Below are positions 1 to 7,400 of a stretch of 64,000 nt of DNA, one piece after another (within the stretch, counting starts at the first letter, position 1; each line of letters begins with the position of its first letter). The notes beneath the pieces were generated by a model. The model was not told the origin of the DNA and did not search any database. It worked only from the letters and a program-made list of their open reading frames with translations. Location: positions 95,420 through 159,419 of the forward strand of contig NZ_KQ236748.1 of the NCBI RefSeq assembly GCF_001185345.1, in the 5' to 3' direction. The translations under genes and the position numbers were made by a program. Origin of the DNA: Dorea sp. D27 (GTDB lineage: Bacteria > Bacillota > Clostridia > Lachnospirales > Lachnospiraceae).

Positions 1-582
1 AGTGCTGTGGTGAGTCAGCACGTTAGAGTCTGGGACATCAAAAAAGACCTTCTTAATCCAGTGGCTGCTGCTTACCGGATTGAAGGTCATCCTTATCTGG
101 TAGAACTGTCCGGTCGGGAGCTCGCCCCTTAGCCGGTCGTCTATAATCTCAAAGTCCCCCTGCGTGATTTCTGTAGACTCCTCAATCCACACATCTGTCA
201 GCTTCCCCCGTTGGAATGTGATGGACTTCAGCTTCTCCCGCTGCTTTTCATCATTTACCCCGCGGAAGATTATCTGGTTCCCATTGGCCCTGCAGGTGAG
301 CTGTAATGGGCTCTGCTTGATGTTCCAGTATCGGTCTGCCTTATCCCCGAACATCCGGTAGGCTGCCCCTGTAAGCTCTGCATAGGTGCTGTCCCGGTTT
401 GTGATGTCTGACTTGCGGATGCAGACCAGGTTCCTGCCCTTATCCTGCATCAGGCGGAGCAGATAGTTCTGAGCGGTATCGGTACTCTTGCCGGAACCGG
501 CAGAGCCTTTCATTACGATATATCTCTTCTGGCTCCTGTCCGCCTCCATGAAGCAGGGATTCGCCTTTACCAAGATGTTCAT
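1..582 (-). CDS. terL: Phage terminase large subunit, N-terminal part (cut by window edge)
   Basis: This is the ATPase/nuclease motor subunit that cuts concatemeric phage DNA and pumps it into the prohead. 194 codons are visible and the C-terminal nuclease half lies outside the window. A Walker A motif (GSAGSGKS) is at about residues 26-33. An acidic WIEESTE segment fits the Walker B region, followed by a TFNPVS coupling-type motif, as in the PBSX/Terminase_3 group. The ATG overlaps the small-subunit stop in an ATGA arrangement (582-579), so the two are translationally coupled. The family is secure from the motif order and the neighbour; the nuclease domain cannot be checked here. Confidence 0.9.
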   Translation of the reverse strand, partial: MNILVKANPCFMEADRSQKRYIVMKGSAGSGKSTDTAQNYLLRLMQDKGRNLVCIRKSDITNRDSTYAELTGAAYRMFGDKADRYWNIKQSPLQLTCRANGNQIIFRGVNDEKQREKLKSITFQRGKLTDVWIEESTEITQGDFEIIDDRLRGELPTGQFYQIRMTFNPVSSSHWIKKVFFDVPDSNVLTHHST

Positions 583-1028
583 TCTGTATCATCTCCACCA
601 TAATCGATGCTGATGTTAAGCTCCATGTCCGCATCAAGCTCTAGTTTGTCCTTGAAGAGAGAATATCTTTTTCCAAGAAGCTCAGCTGCCTTTAGCCTAT
701 CTTTTTCCGACGGTGCTTTTTTTATCGCCCTGGCTTCACTGCATCCTTCCCCAATTCCTTCTACAACAATCTCTTCTGCCTGGCTCTCTCCGCGTAGTAC
801 TGAAGAAAGATATTCCATTACCTCCTGGGCATCCGCGGTTCTTTTACTATGCATTTCTTCCAGGCAACCATCAATATACTTTTTAACCTCAGCATTTCTA
901 AGCAATCTCCCTCCATTGGTAGCTGCCACGGTGTCCTTCTTCACACACGGGTAAGCGGCTTTGTAAGCCCGTGTGGCATTCAAGTCTACTAAATATTCAT
1001 CTGCAAATATCTTTTGTTTTGTTGTCAT
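579..1028 (-). CDS. terS: Phage terminase small subunit
   Basis: This is the DNA-recognition subunit of the packaging terminase. It is 149 aa, normal for the Terminase_2/XtmA family. The N-terminus has the characteristic KQKIFADEYLVDLNATRAYKAAYP pattern, then an HTH-like region ending in RNAEVKKYID. The C-terminal third is acidic (DADMELNISIDYGGDDTE) and probably contacts the large subunit. A GGAGGTG site lies about 9 nt before the ATG. The downstream terL start overlaps the stop codon by 4 nt. The gene sits directly after an AT-rich two-gene cassette that appears to have been inserted between the late regulator and the terminase. Confidence 0.9.
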   Translation of the reverse strand: MTTKQKIFADEYLVDLNATRAYKAAYPCVKKDTVAATNGGRLLRNAEVKKYIDGCLEEMHSKRTADAQEVMEYLSSVLRGESQAEEIVVEGIGEGCSEARAIKKAPSEKDRLKAAELLGKRYSLFKDKLELDADMELNISIDYGGDDTE

Positions 1029-1065
1029 CCAGGCTCACCTCCATCCTGTTTTATCGCATAAAAAT

Positions 1066-1092
1066 ACCCCGAGGCCCGAAGGCTCCGGAGTC
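1066..1092 (-). terminator. Probable rho-independent terminator of the two-gene cassette
   Basis: On the minus strand a GC-rich stem, CCGGAGCC-TTCG-GGCCTCGG (one mismatch), is followed by a short T-rich tail (TATTTTTATG). It lies between the 236-aa membrane-protein gene and terS, so it would separate cassette transcription from the terminase genes. Confidence 0.6.
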
Positions 1093-1096
1093 ATCA

Positions 1097-1807
1097 TTAT
1101 TTTTTATCATATTGATTCTTTATATAGTCTATAATGGTTTGTTTATCCTTTACATTTGATTCTTTGACAAATAACAGCAATTTATCTATCACCTCTTCCG
1201 ATGGACAATGATAATTTTCAATCAATGTAGAAAAAATAAAATCTATCTTTACTTCATTTACTGTGTCATGCAATGTTTTTTTTATATTTTCAATTCGTGA
1301 ATATATATTTTTAACCTTGTATAATTCAACGCAATTCTTTACAAGTGCAACCGTATAGAAAATAATAAATGATAAGTGATAGGTTTCTACTATCATGGCC
1401 ACATAGAAAACATAGATATTCACTATAGGCTGATTGCTTTTTAATAAGAACAGTAACAATAATAACATCAAGCACTGAATTCCAATATTCTGTGCCAAAA
1501 AACTATAACTAGATAAAATATGTTCTATTTTTTCCTCGCCATTTATTCGGTTAATAAGCTTTGTTTCCTCTTTTGTAAACAAACTAACAATAATGGCAAT
1601 TCCACTTAGTGAAAAACCAAGCAATCCTAATAACGCACCCTCCAAGCAAATTATGACGTCGTAAATAACTTTTTCATAAACAGAAAACATCTCATATATA
1701 TGGATATATAGAAACATAGCAAAAAATAACACTGTAACGACGATTGAGACTCTAACTTCCCACTCCATTATATTAACTAGGTCACCTTTCCTGCTTCTAC
1801 CGCCCAT
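1097..1807 (-). CDS. Four-TM membrane protein of an AT-rich prophage cassette
   Basis: I do not recognise the family. The 236-aa protein has about four hydrophobic helices (approximately residues 17-38, 46-75, 105-125 and 130-155). These are followed by a roughly 75-residue charged cytoplasmic tail rich in Lys and Glu with no visible catalytic motif. The start is ATG with GAGG 8 nt upstream. The gene begins 2 nt after the stop of the 311-aa gene, so the two are co-translated. The pair is clearly more AT-rich than the flanking phage genes and has its own promoter and terminator, the usual pattern for a moron expressed in the lysogen. A role in phage exclusion or defence is inference only. Confidence 0.6.
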   Translation of the reverse strand: MGGRSRKGDLVNIMEWEVRVSIVVTVLFFAMFLYIHIYEMFSVYEKVIYDVIICLEGALLGLLGFSLSGIAIIVSLFTKEETKLINRINGEEKIEHILSSYSFLAQNIGIQCLMLLLLLFLLKSNQPIVNIYVFYVAMIVETYHLSFIIFYTVALVKNCVELYKVKNIYSRIENIKKTLHDTVNEVKIDFIFSTLIENYHCPSEEVIDKLLLFVKESNVKDKQTIIDYIKNQYDKK

Positions 1808-1809
1808 AA

Positions 1810-2745
1810 TTATTCCTCATTATCAAAAGATCTCGCATTTATTTGTCTTATTACATCTTCACAAGCTTTAACAAACTCTGACATTCTATGAATTTTCCTC
1901 TTTATTGGTGCCTTATCTTCTGTGCTTTTTGTAACACCATCTCTTCCAGTAGCCTCAACTTTTACATACCCCTTACTAGTTGCATTCCTCGCATCTACGT
2001 CTCGTTGTAAATTATCCGCTTCATCCAGTTGCTCCCTCACGATATATGAATCAATGTTTAACCCTAGTTTACTCGCAGATGTAAGTAAAATACTCTTTGT
2101 AGATAGATTTGCGTTCTCAAATTGTTCCAGCCTATCTTTTCCGTTATCTTGTATAGATTTAAGTGTTTGTTTGTCTGGATTAATTGGTCTGAATGTAAAA
2201 CTTAATTTTTGGATTGCTTTAATTTCCTTTAATTCTCTATATAATTCTTTAATGTCTATACCATTCGTATATCGATCTACTATAAAACGATAATCCAATT
2301 CTGCCTTATCCATTGATAGATTTATCATTATACCAAAAATCTCAAGGAATTTTTTATGTCCAAATCGAATACTAGTGTTATATCCCACCATTTCATTAAA
2401 TATATCAAAATAAAATTCTATTGCATCTGTATTAGTAATACCTTTCGTTTCTAACTCCCTTGTTATAGGATTTTTTTCTTTATATAAGAGTCTAAATTTT
2501 TTATCTAATCTTCCTCTTATAAAAGTATCCGTTTTTTCTTTAACATATACACTATATTCTATCACATTGGTATGTTGCTCTCCATCATCGCCTATATATG
2601 AGTTTTCCTCTTGGTATTGCAATCCGTCTTTAAAATTTATCAGAAGATTTGAAAGTATTTCTCTCATTTGTATCTCACCTGAATAAACTTTGTAAACATG
2701 TTCAGATATTAAATTAACTTTTCCAAAATATAGCATTATGCTCAT
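1810..2745 (-). CDS. Unrecognised soluble protein, partner of the four-TM protein
   Basis: The 311-aa protein is soluble, with no signal peptide or membrane segment. Its N-terminus (YFGKVNLISEHVYKVYSGEI) looks like a beta-strand-rich domain, the middle is mixed alpha/beta, and after about residue 200 it becomes helical and charged with a low-complexity Asp/Lys linker. No nuclease, NTPase or HTH motif is obvious. The ATG has GGAGG 7 nt upstream. It is the first gene of a two-gene AT-rich cassette. A soluble protein paired with a four-TM protein resembles the layout of Kiwa (KwaA/KwaB), but I see no sequence motif that proves this. Function is unknown. Confidence 0.55.
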   Translation of the reverse strand: MSIMLYFGKVNLISEHVYKVYSGEIQMREILSNLLINFKDGLQYQEENSYIGDDGEQHTNVIEYSVYVKEKTDTFIRGRLDKKFRLLYKEKNPITRELETKGITNTDAIEFYFDIFNEMVGYNTSIRFGHKKFLEIFGIMINLSMDKAELDYRFIVDRYTNGIDIKELYRELKEIKAIQKLSFTFRPINPDKQTLKSIQDNGKDRLEQFENANLSTKSILLTSASKLGLNIDSYIVREQLDEADNLQRDVDARNATSKGYVKVEATGRDGVTKSTEDKAPIKRKIHRMSEFVKACEDVIRQINARSFDNEE

Positions 2746-2797
2746 ACTTTATCCTCCACACACTTCACCTTACACTCAAACCATCACATCTGATTCC

Positions 2798-2826
2798 ATA
2801 ATATACCAAATTCTGACAATTATCAA
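2798..2826 (-). promoter_or_regulatory. Sigma-A-type promoter of the two-gene cassette
   Basis: On the minus strand TTGATA (2826-2821) and TATTAT (2803-2798) are separated by exactly 17 nt, about 50 nt upstream of the 311-aa gene. It is independent of the leftward early operon and of the late-regulator genes. That predicts expression in the lysogenic state. The 2746-2984 interval contains nothing else recognisable. Confidence 0.6.
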
Positions 2827-2984
2827 CAAATGTATGTGCAATTTATGTGTATGGATTATACAATTATATTAGAACATGTGTTTGCTTTCGTCAAGCAACG
2901 AAAAGAAGCCCCGCACCAAGCAGGACTCCCTTTCAGGTTTATGTGTGTGTATCGCGAGAGGAAAAAGTGTTTCAGCCACTTCCT

Positions 2985-3482
2985 TCAGTCTAAACTATAC
3001 CCCTTTTCTTCGGGACATTGGGGGACATTTTCAAAAAATCTTTGGATTCTTTTCTTTACATTCTCATCCGTATAGGCTATGTTCCTTCTCGGGAACATAG
3101 AGTTCATCTTTTCAGCCACTTTCGGATAGGTCAAGTCGTCTATGAAATATAGCCGGAACATTATCCTAAGCTCGCTTTTTCCAATCTGCTCTATGTATTC
3201 CTCCGCCTGGACCGTAAGTTCCAGAAGCTCCAGCTCCAATCTCTCCAGCCGGGCGATTCTCCTGGTAAGGAGCCGGTTCTTCTGAGTGATTAATGCCGTA
3301 GGCCTTCCCTGAATCTTCACCATGCGGAGCGGCTTCTTTCCCTTCTTGCCACATGAGACGGCGTCCGTAACTACCATGCTGTTCAGCCTGTCCAGCTCCT
3401 TCCTGCCTTTATCTATCCTACTTCTTAAGTCTTTTATTTCCTCTTTCATATCTGCACATTCAATCAGAATATTCTTGTCCAA
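2985..3482 (-). CDS. DUF1492/ArpU-like phage late transcription regulator
   Basis: A 165-aa protein of the phage DUF1492 / ArpU-RinA type, sigma-like factors that switch on packaging and late genes. The N-terminal two thirds are a coiled-coil (Leu/Glu/Arg rich, residues 5-100). The C-terminus holds an HTH resembling sigma-70 region 4 (SELRIMFRLYFIDDLTYPKV then TDENVKKRIQRFFE). The start is TTG, preceded by GGGGAG, and lies inside the end of the upstream small gene. It stands just before terS, with the cassette in between, where such activators act. A close paralogue lies at 22112-22567 with the same SD/TTG layout and the same FPRR.IAYTDENVKKRIQR signature. Confidence 0.7.
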   Translation of the reverse strand: MDKNILIECADMKEEIKDLRSRIDKGRKELDRLNSMVVTDAVSCGKKGKKPLRMVKIQGRPTALITQKNRLLTRRIARLERLELELLELTVQAEEYIEQIGKSELRIMFRLYFIDDLTYPKVAEKMNSMFPRRNIAYTDENVKKRIQRFFENVPQCPEEKGYSLD

Positions 3483-3711
3483 TCCTATCCACTCCCCTGC
3501 CTCTCATATATTCTGTAACGCTCTTATGCTCCAGCTGCCTCCCCTGGCTCCTGATAAGCTGCCGGGCCTGGAGGGACAGAGGGCTGACCTGGTAGGCCGG
3601 CCGCTCGAACCTCTCCTTGGCCTCCCGTCCGGGGTTCCGTTCCTCCATATCGGAAAGGCGGGCCTGCTCATCCAAGGCGCATGCTTTCCTGGTCCTTCTA
3701 CATTTTCTCAT
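3460..3711 (-). CDS. Small basic protein co-transcribed with the DUF1492 regulator
   Basis: 83 aa and highly charged, with no family I can name. Its C-terminus (ARQL...SVTEYMRGRGVDRIGQ) matches the end of a 62-aa protein at 22548-22736 (ARQF...TVDGYMKSKGMSDIGQ). In both places the stop overlaps the start of a DUF1492-like gene. The ribosome-binding region (AGGAGATGAAACA-ATG) is also conserved between the two copies. Conserved sequence, order and overlap argue that this is a real gene. Confidence 0.6.
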   Translation of the reverse strand: MRKCRRTRKACALDEQARLSDMEERNPGREAKERFERPAYQVSPLSLQARQLIRSQGRQLEHKSVTEYMRGRGVDRIGQEYSD

Positions 3712-3724
3712 TGTTTCATCTCCT

Positions 3725-3835
3725 TTGTCGTAACATTTCTGTTTTAATCTTTTATTGTCGATTGTTGTCTCTTTTTAACCTGTTCGCACCCGCCTATCTT
3801 CTTTTTGCAACGTATTGTTTACAATCAGATTGTAA
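3725..3835. promoter_or_regulatory. Divergent control region with Spo0A-box-like sites and a palindrome
   Basis: This intergenic stretch separates the leftward DUF1492 operon from the rightward Spo0A-C gene. It contains TTGTCGTA (3725-3732) and TTGTCGAT (3755-3762), each 7 of 8 matches to the 0A-box consensus TTGTCGAA and 30 bp apart in the same orientation. A perfect palindrome TTACAAT-CAG-ATTGTAA (3819-3835) lies just before the ribosome-binding site of the Spo0A-C gene. The homologous region at 22737-22821 keeps only TTACAAT (22781-22787). Use of these sites by the adjacent Spo0A-C protein is inference. Confidence 0.45.
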
Positions 3836-3852
3836 GGTCACAAGGAGGCATC

Positions 3853-4179
3853 ATGCAAAAGATAAGGATACTGTTACTGAAGCTTGGGATACGCTCCAAC
3901 CTGAAGGGATTCCACTTCCTCCTCTACGCGCTGCAGCTCTGCCTGGCAAGCGAGGACTATCTGCTCTCCGTCCATAAGACGCTGTATGTGGATGTCGCAA
4001 GACATTTCGGCACGTCCAGGGACAACGTCGCGCACTGCATGCGTACGGCAATCTCAAGCTGCTGGAACAAGGGCAACCGCAAGCTCCTGCATCAGCTTGC
4101 CGGATACGAGCTTGCTCAGAGGCCGGCGAATGGCGAGTTCATCGACATCCTCTACAACTACCTACGCCAGGAAGGTTAG
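3853..4179 (+). CDS. Stand-alone Spo0A C-terminal DNA-binding domain protein (prophage copy)
   Basis: The 108-aa protein matches the Spo0A C-terminal effector domain and has no receiver domain. Diagnostic features are LGI.S.LKGFHFLLYAL, LYVDVARHFGTSRDNVAHCMRTAI around the recognition helix, a W.KGNRK segment, and the terminal RPANGEFIDILYNYL that corresponds to PTNSEFIA in Spo0A. Without a receiver it cannot be phosphorylated, so it should bind DNA constitutively. The ATG at 3853 is chosen because AAGGAGG lies 7 nt upstream. It is transcribed divergently from the DUF1492 late regulator and is followed by a terminator. It is paralogous to 22822-23157. Confidence 0.8.
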   Translation: MQKIRILLLKLGIRSNLKGFHFLLYALQLCLASEDYLLSVHKTLYVDVARHFGTSRDNVAHCMRTAISSCWNKGNRKLLHQLAGYELAQRPANGEFIDILYNYLRQEG

Positions 4180-4204
4180 CCCGCTTATGCGGGCTTCTTC
4201 CCTT
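4178..4204 (+). terminator. Terminator after the prophage Spo0A-C gene
   Basis: AGCCCGC-TTAT-GCGGGCT starts at the stop codon of the Spo0A-C gene and is followed by TCTTCCCTTT. The paralogous gene at 22822 ends with the same kind of hairpin. Confidence 0.7.
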
Positions 4205-4219
4205 TAAATCGCGGTTTAA

Positions 4220-5923
4220 TTACGCAAATCTTAGCTGTTCCTGGCTGTCATCTATCCTCATATTTGGCATCCTCTTGCCTATACACAACTCTGGCAGGTT
4301 TGCCCTTATCAGTGCCGCCGGTATGGGTGGACATACTGCATTGCCGCACCTTTTAACTTGCTCAGTCCGGGGGTAGCTTTTTCCGTCGCAATCATAATCT
4401 ATTATGTAATCATCCGGGAATCCCTGACACCCGTATAGTTCCCGTGGTTCCAGCATCCGAAGCCCAATATCCACAATCTGATATTCTACCCCTTGTATCG
4501 TAACAAGCCCAAATCGGTCACGTGTTGGTATGGTATCAAGCGGTTTCCTCACATCCTGTCCTATACCCTGCCCGTAATACTTTACGAGAAAGGCTCTTAC
4601 CTCTCCAAAATGCCCCGCAGATGTTGTAATGGTGTGTAGCGGTTCCCTTTCGTCCTGACCGGTTGCGGTCCCGTAGAATTTGCTTAAAAATGATGTCACA
4701 AGCCCGTATCTGTTTGAACTATCCACCGTCATAATTGGGTCCGTAATTTCCTGTCCTCTGACTTCTCCTGCCGCTGTCTCGGAATGATACTGTATCATGT
4801 AAGACTCACACAGATAATGCTTTCCGCTACTTACAATAGTCGGAAGAGGTTCTTCGATATCATGTATGCGTGGTTCCTGCCCTTTTCTCTCCCCATAGCC
4901 GATAGGCACAATATAAGGTTCTACAATCCCAAATCCATGCTTGGATGTGATTACTCTCAATGGGTCCTTCATGCTGTTGCAGTAATCCGACTTTGCCCCG
5001 CTGTGGTTGACTTGCACTATAAAAGGCTCCGCATTATCAATCACAAACTTTTTTAGCCCTCTTGCAATCCGCTCCATAGTTTTCGGTGCCAATGGACGCA
5101 CCGCTCGGATTCCATATTTTTTCTTGATTTCTTCTGCTGTGTCAAAAATGGATGGACAGGGACGGCTGAAATCTATCTGGGTATAAGCTCCCACGTAAGG
5201 CTTTAACAATCCCGCCTTAACTGCCTCACTGTCTGCCGGCCCGTGCGTCGGCTCTGGCCAGACAATCGGCCTCCCGTCACATCGGGCAATCATGAAGAAT
5301 CTTTTTCGCATGGTTGGTGCTCCATAGTCTGCGGCAACCAGCTCCTTTGCATCAATTTCATAACCAAGTCTTTCGAGCTGTCTTCTCCACCGCTTATATG
5401 TTTGTCCCTTTCTTCCAGGGTCCGGCTCAAAAATCTGTAGACCAACCCCTACCACTTCCCCAGGTGCTGCCACCCTTGTTTTCCCATCCGGCAAGCTTAC
5501 AAGCACTCTGCCTGTCTCCTTGTCCCGTTTTGGTTTGCATGGTCCCCAAGTCTGGAATTCTTCTACATTTTCCAGCATTATCACCCTTGGCCTTACCAGT
5601 GCCGCCCATTTCAGTACAATCCACGCAAGGCCTCTGATTTTCTTTTCTACAGGCTTTCCGCCTTTAGCTTTGCTGAAATGTTTACAATCCGGCGAAAACC
5701 AAGCAAGCCCTACCGGATGACCATTACATGCCTTTACCGGGTCCACATCCCATACACTTTCACAATAATGCCTTGTGTTTGGATGGTTCGCCTTGTGCAT
5801 CTTTATCGCTTCAGGGTCATGGTTGATTGCAATATCCACGCTGTACCCTGTTGCCATTTCTATTCCGGTAGAAGCACCGCCGCCACCGGCAAAATTATCT
5901 ACTATCAATTCTCCATTAATCAT
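4220..5923 (-). CDS. Phage DNA (cytosine-5) methyltransferase
   Basis: Transfers methyl from SAM to C5 of cytosine. Motif I is DNFAGGGGASTGIE (residues 9-22). The catalytic cysteine is C80 in FSPDCKHFSKAKG, a PDC variant of the usual PPC common in phage enzymes. Motif VI is MLENVEEF (about 116-123). Motifs IX/X appear near the C-terminus (QVKRCGNAVCPP). The central region repeats a short unit (YYG.GIGQD.RKPLDTI) that probably forms the target-recognition part. 567 aa is long for the family. No restriction enzyme is adjacent, so it is an orphan, likely protecting phage DNA. Its leader has an inverted repeat that pairs with its only good SD. Confidence 0.88.
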   Translation of the reverse strand: MINGELIVDNFAGGGGASTGIEMATGYSVDIAINHDPEAIKMHKANHPNTRHYCESVWDVDPVKACNGHPVGLAWFSPDCKHFSKAKGGKPVEKKIRGLAWIVLKWAALVRPRVIMLENVEEFQTWGPCKPKRDKETGRVLVSLPDGKTRVAAPGEVVGVGLQIFEPDPGRKGQTYKRWRRQLERLGYEIDAKELVAADYGAPTMRKRFFMIARCDGRPIVWPEPTHGPADSEAVKAGLLKPYVGAYTQIDFSRPCPSIFDTAEEIKKKYGIRAVRPLAPKTMERIARGLKKFVIDNAEPFIVQVNHSGAKSDYCNSMKDPLRVITSKHGFGIVEPYIVPIGYGERKGQEPRIHDIEEPLPTIVSSGKHYLCESYMIQYHSETAAGEVRGQEITDPIMTVDSSNRYGLVTSFLSKFYGTATGQDEREPLHTITTSAGHFGEVRAFLVKYYGQGIGQDVRKPLDTIPTRDRFGLVTIQGVEYQIVDIGLRMLEPRELYGCQGFPDDYIIDYDCDGKSYPRTEQVKRCGNAVCPPIPAALIRANLPELCIGKRMPNMRIDDSQEQLRFA

Positions 5924-5930
5924 TTTTTTG

Positions 5931-5980
5931 AAAGGAAGCCGTGTACACTTGCCCTGCAGGAGCTTCCGCCTCCTTCCTTT
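5931..5980 (-). promoter_or_regulatory. SD-sequestering leader of the methyltransferase gene
   Basis: On the minus-strand RNA, AAAGGAAG (5980-5973, containing the only purine-rich SD-like sequence) is exactly complementary to CTTCCTTT (5938-5931), which ends 7 nt before the ATG. The folded leader would leave the start codon without a free SD. The same layout occurs before the next upstream gene. A translational-control role is inferred. Confidence 0.45.
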
Positions 5981-5998
5981 TATTTCCTAAATGCCCGT

Positions 5999-6883
5999 TT
6001 AATTAAGTAAGATATTCCTTGCAGCATCTACCGTCATGTCGCCACCTTCATGCGGTTTATGTTCATAATAATCCCCATAATACAATGTGTTTTCGGAAAG
6101 GTCCGCATGGAAACTTTGCTGCCCTTCCACCTCTAGGGCTTTGTACTTCTCCCGTACCCCATATATGTACCATTCCATTACATCGTATTTGGTTTTCCAT
6201 CTGTCAAAATCCCGACCTTCTAACATCCTTTCAAAAGCCCAGAGATAAGCTCTTTCAAAATTTATCCAGCGCTCAAACTCCCTCTTGATTTTTCTCCACG
6301 ATGTGAGAGGACATCCAACACATCCTATACGGTCGAATCCTTCGTCGTATAGCACCGGATATGGCAAATGATTGTCGAGAATCACCTTCCACACCTGTTC
6401 TTCTGTCCATTTAATGATTGGATGATACAATGTCACACCACGGAATGCTAAACATGTCTCTATTTTGTGCCTTTCGCTCCTCTTTTTGCTTTCTGCATTC
6501 CTCACGCCCGTAACCGTAATTACATTTTTAGGACATGTATTGCGCTCCTTAAATTCCTGGCAGCAATATCGGCACACCCTTGTAGGCGGGAACCCTTTCT
6601 CAACAATCATCTTAAACATCGTTGTTCGGTTCCGTTCCTCAATCACGTCTGGATAATATGTGTGTATGAATTTCAGTAATTCTGGTGGGTCAACACTTGT
6701 GCGACTGAATCTACATTCATATTCAACACCGGCCTGGTCAAAAAGCCATTTTGCAACTATGCTGTCTTTTCCTCCGGAAAATCTAAGGCAAAGCTTTCCT
6801 TTTACTCGCGACATCCTTCTTATATCTTTTATTGCACCGGCTACATAATCTCCATATACCGGCAACTCCATCTGTCTTATCAT
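5999..6883 (-). CDS. PP-loop ATPase of the PAPS reductase family (phage type)
   Basis: 294 aa. The N-terminal PP-loop SGGKDS (residues 36-41) marks an adenine nucleotide alpha-hydrolase that adenylates a substrate. Cysteines are arranged as C-x2-C (104/107, plus 108) and C-x2-C (188/191), consistent with an Fe-S cluster or zinc site as in DndC-type enzymes. Conserved RYCCQEFKE and GCVGCPLTSWRK segments are typical of phage PAPS-reductase-like proteins rather than assimilatory CysH. It is transcribed just ahead of the cytosine methyltransferase, which suggests nucleic-acid modification or sulfur transfer, not sulfate assimilation. The exact substrate is unknown. Confidence 0.75.
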   Translation of the reverse strand: MIRQMELPVYGDYVAGAIKDIRRMSRVKGKLCLRFSGGKDSIVAKWLFDQAGVEYECRFSRTSVDPPELLKFIHTYYPDVIEERNRTTMFKMIVEKGFPPTRVCRYCCQEFKERNTCPKNVITVTGVRNAESKKRSERHKIETCLAFRGVTLYHPIIKWTEEQVWKVILDNHLPYPVLYDEGFDRIGCVGCPLTSWRKIKREFERWINFERAYLWAFERMLEGRDFDRWKTKYDVMEWYIYGVREKYKALEVEGQQSFHADLSENTLYYGDYYEHKPHEGGDMTVDAARNILLN

Positions 6884-6888
6884 TTTGC

Positions 6889-6936
6889 AAAAGGAGCCGA
6901 GATATCTCTGCGCCGGCCGGCCGCTCCGTCTCCTTT
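6889..6936 (-). promoter_or_regulatory. SD-sequestering leader of the PP-loop ATPase gene
   Basis: On the minus-strand RNA, AAAGGAG (6936-6930) is perfectly complementary to CTCCTTT (6896-6890), which lies 6 nt before the ATG. An inner GGAGCGG/CCGGCTCC alternative pairing is also possible. The SD and its complement flank a GC-rich hairpin, as in the methyltransferase leader. Confidence 0.45.
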
Positions 6937-6953
6937 CTCTTGTCTAATAAAGG

Positions 6954-7160
6954 TTAATTGATTTTAATAACAAACGAGCTTGAATTTGTATTTATCATTT
7001 TTCCATTCAAAAGTGAATCAATTCTAACTTTTCTAGCGTCCTTATCCTCTTCAACAGTCCAAATAAAATCAAGTAGCCATATCAATCTTTCATTCGAACA
7101 AGGCGCAAACATCTCTTCCGGTTCTTCCCTTCTTTTCTCATATAGTGTTACTTTCATATA
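6954..7160 (-). CDS. Small hypothetical phage protein
   Basis: 68 aa from the ATG at 7160 (MKVTLYEKRREEPEEMF...). This start is preferred because AAAGGA lies about 10 nt upstream. An in-frame ATG at 7178 has no SD. The protein is acidic and soluble, with a Trp-containing middle segment and a beta-like C-terminus. No family is recognised. It belongs to the run of small leftward early genes. Confidence 0.5.
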   Translation of the reverse strand, partial: YMKVTLYEKRREEPEEMFAPCSNERLIWLLDFIWTVEEDKDARKVRIDSLLNGKMINTNSSSFVIKIN

Positions 7161-7189
7161 TGCATTTTCCTTTCTCATTAAATGTCAGG

Positions 7190-7387
7190 TTAAAGAGATT
7201 CTATGATAGCTCTATACTTTTTTGAATCATATAGATATACAAACTTCCCCATGTAATCTTCTTCTGCCAACACTACAACAATATTTCCGCCACTAGCTGT
7301 TATGGTATTTACATTTTCATGTTCAACTTTTAAATTCCAGCTACCATTATTCTCTTCTTCATATATTTTACAGTTCAAATTCTCCAT
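7190..7387 (-). CDS. Small hypothetical phage protein
   Basis: 65 aa starting MENLNCKIYEEENN. The ATG at 7387 is chosen because AAGGAGG is 8 nt upstream; longer in-frame starts lie inside the YopX gene and lack an SD. The composition suggests a small beta-barrel (alternating hydrophobic residues, SWNLKVEHENVNTITASGG). Function unknown. Confidence 0.5.
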   Translation of the reverse strand: MENLNCKIYEEENNGSWNLKVEHENVNTITASGGNIVVVLAEEDYMGKFVYLYDSKKYRAIIESL

Positions 7388-7400
7388 GTCCATTTCCTCC

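Noticed and set aside
1097..2745. Firm assignment of the two-gene cassette to Kiwa
   Set aside because: Only the combination of a four-TM and a ~310-aa soluble protein agrees; gene order is reversed relative to kwaA-kwaB and no diagnostic motif was seen.
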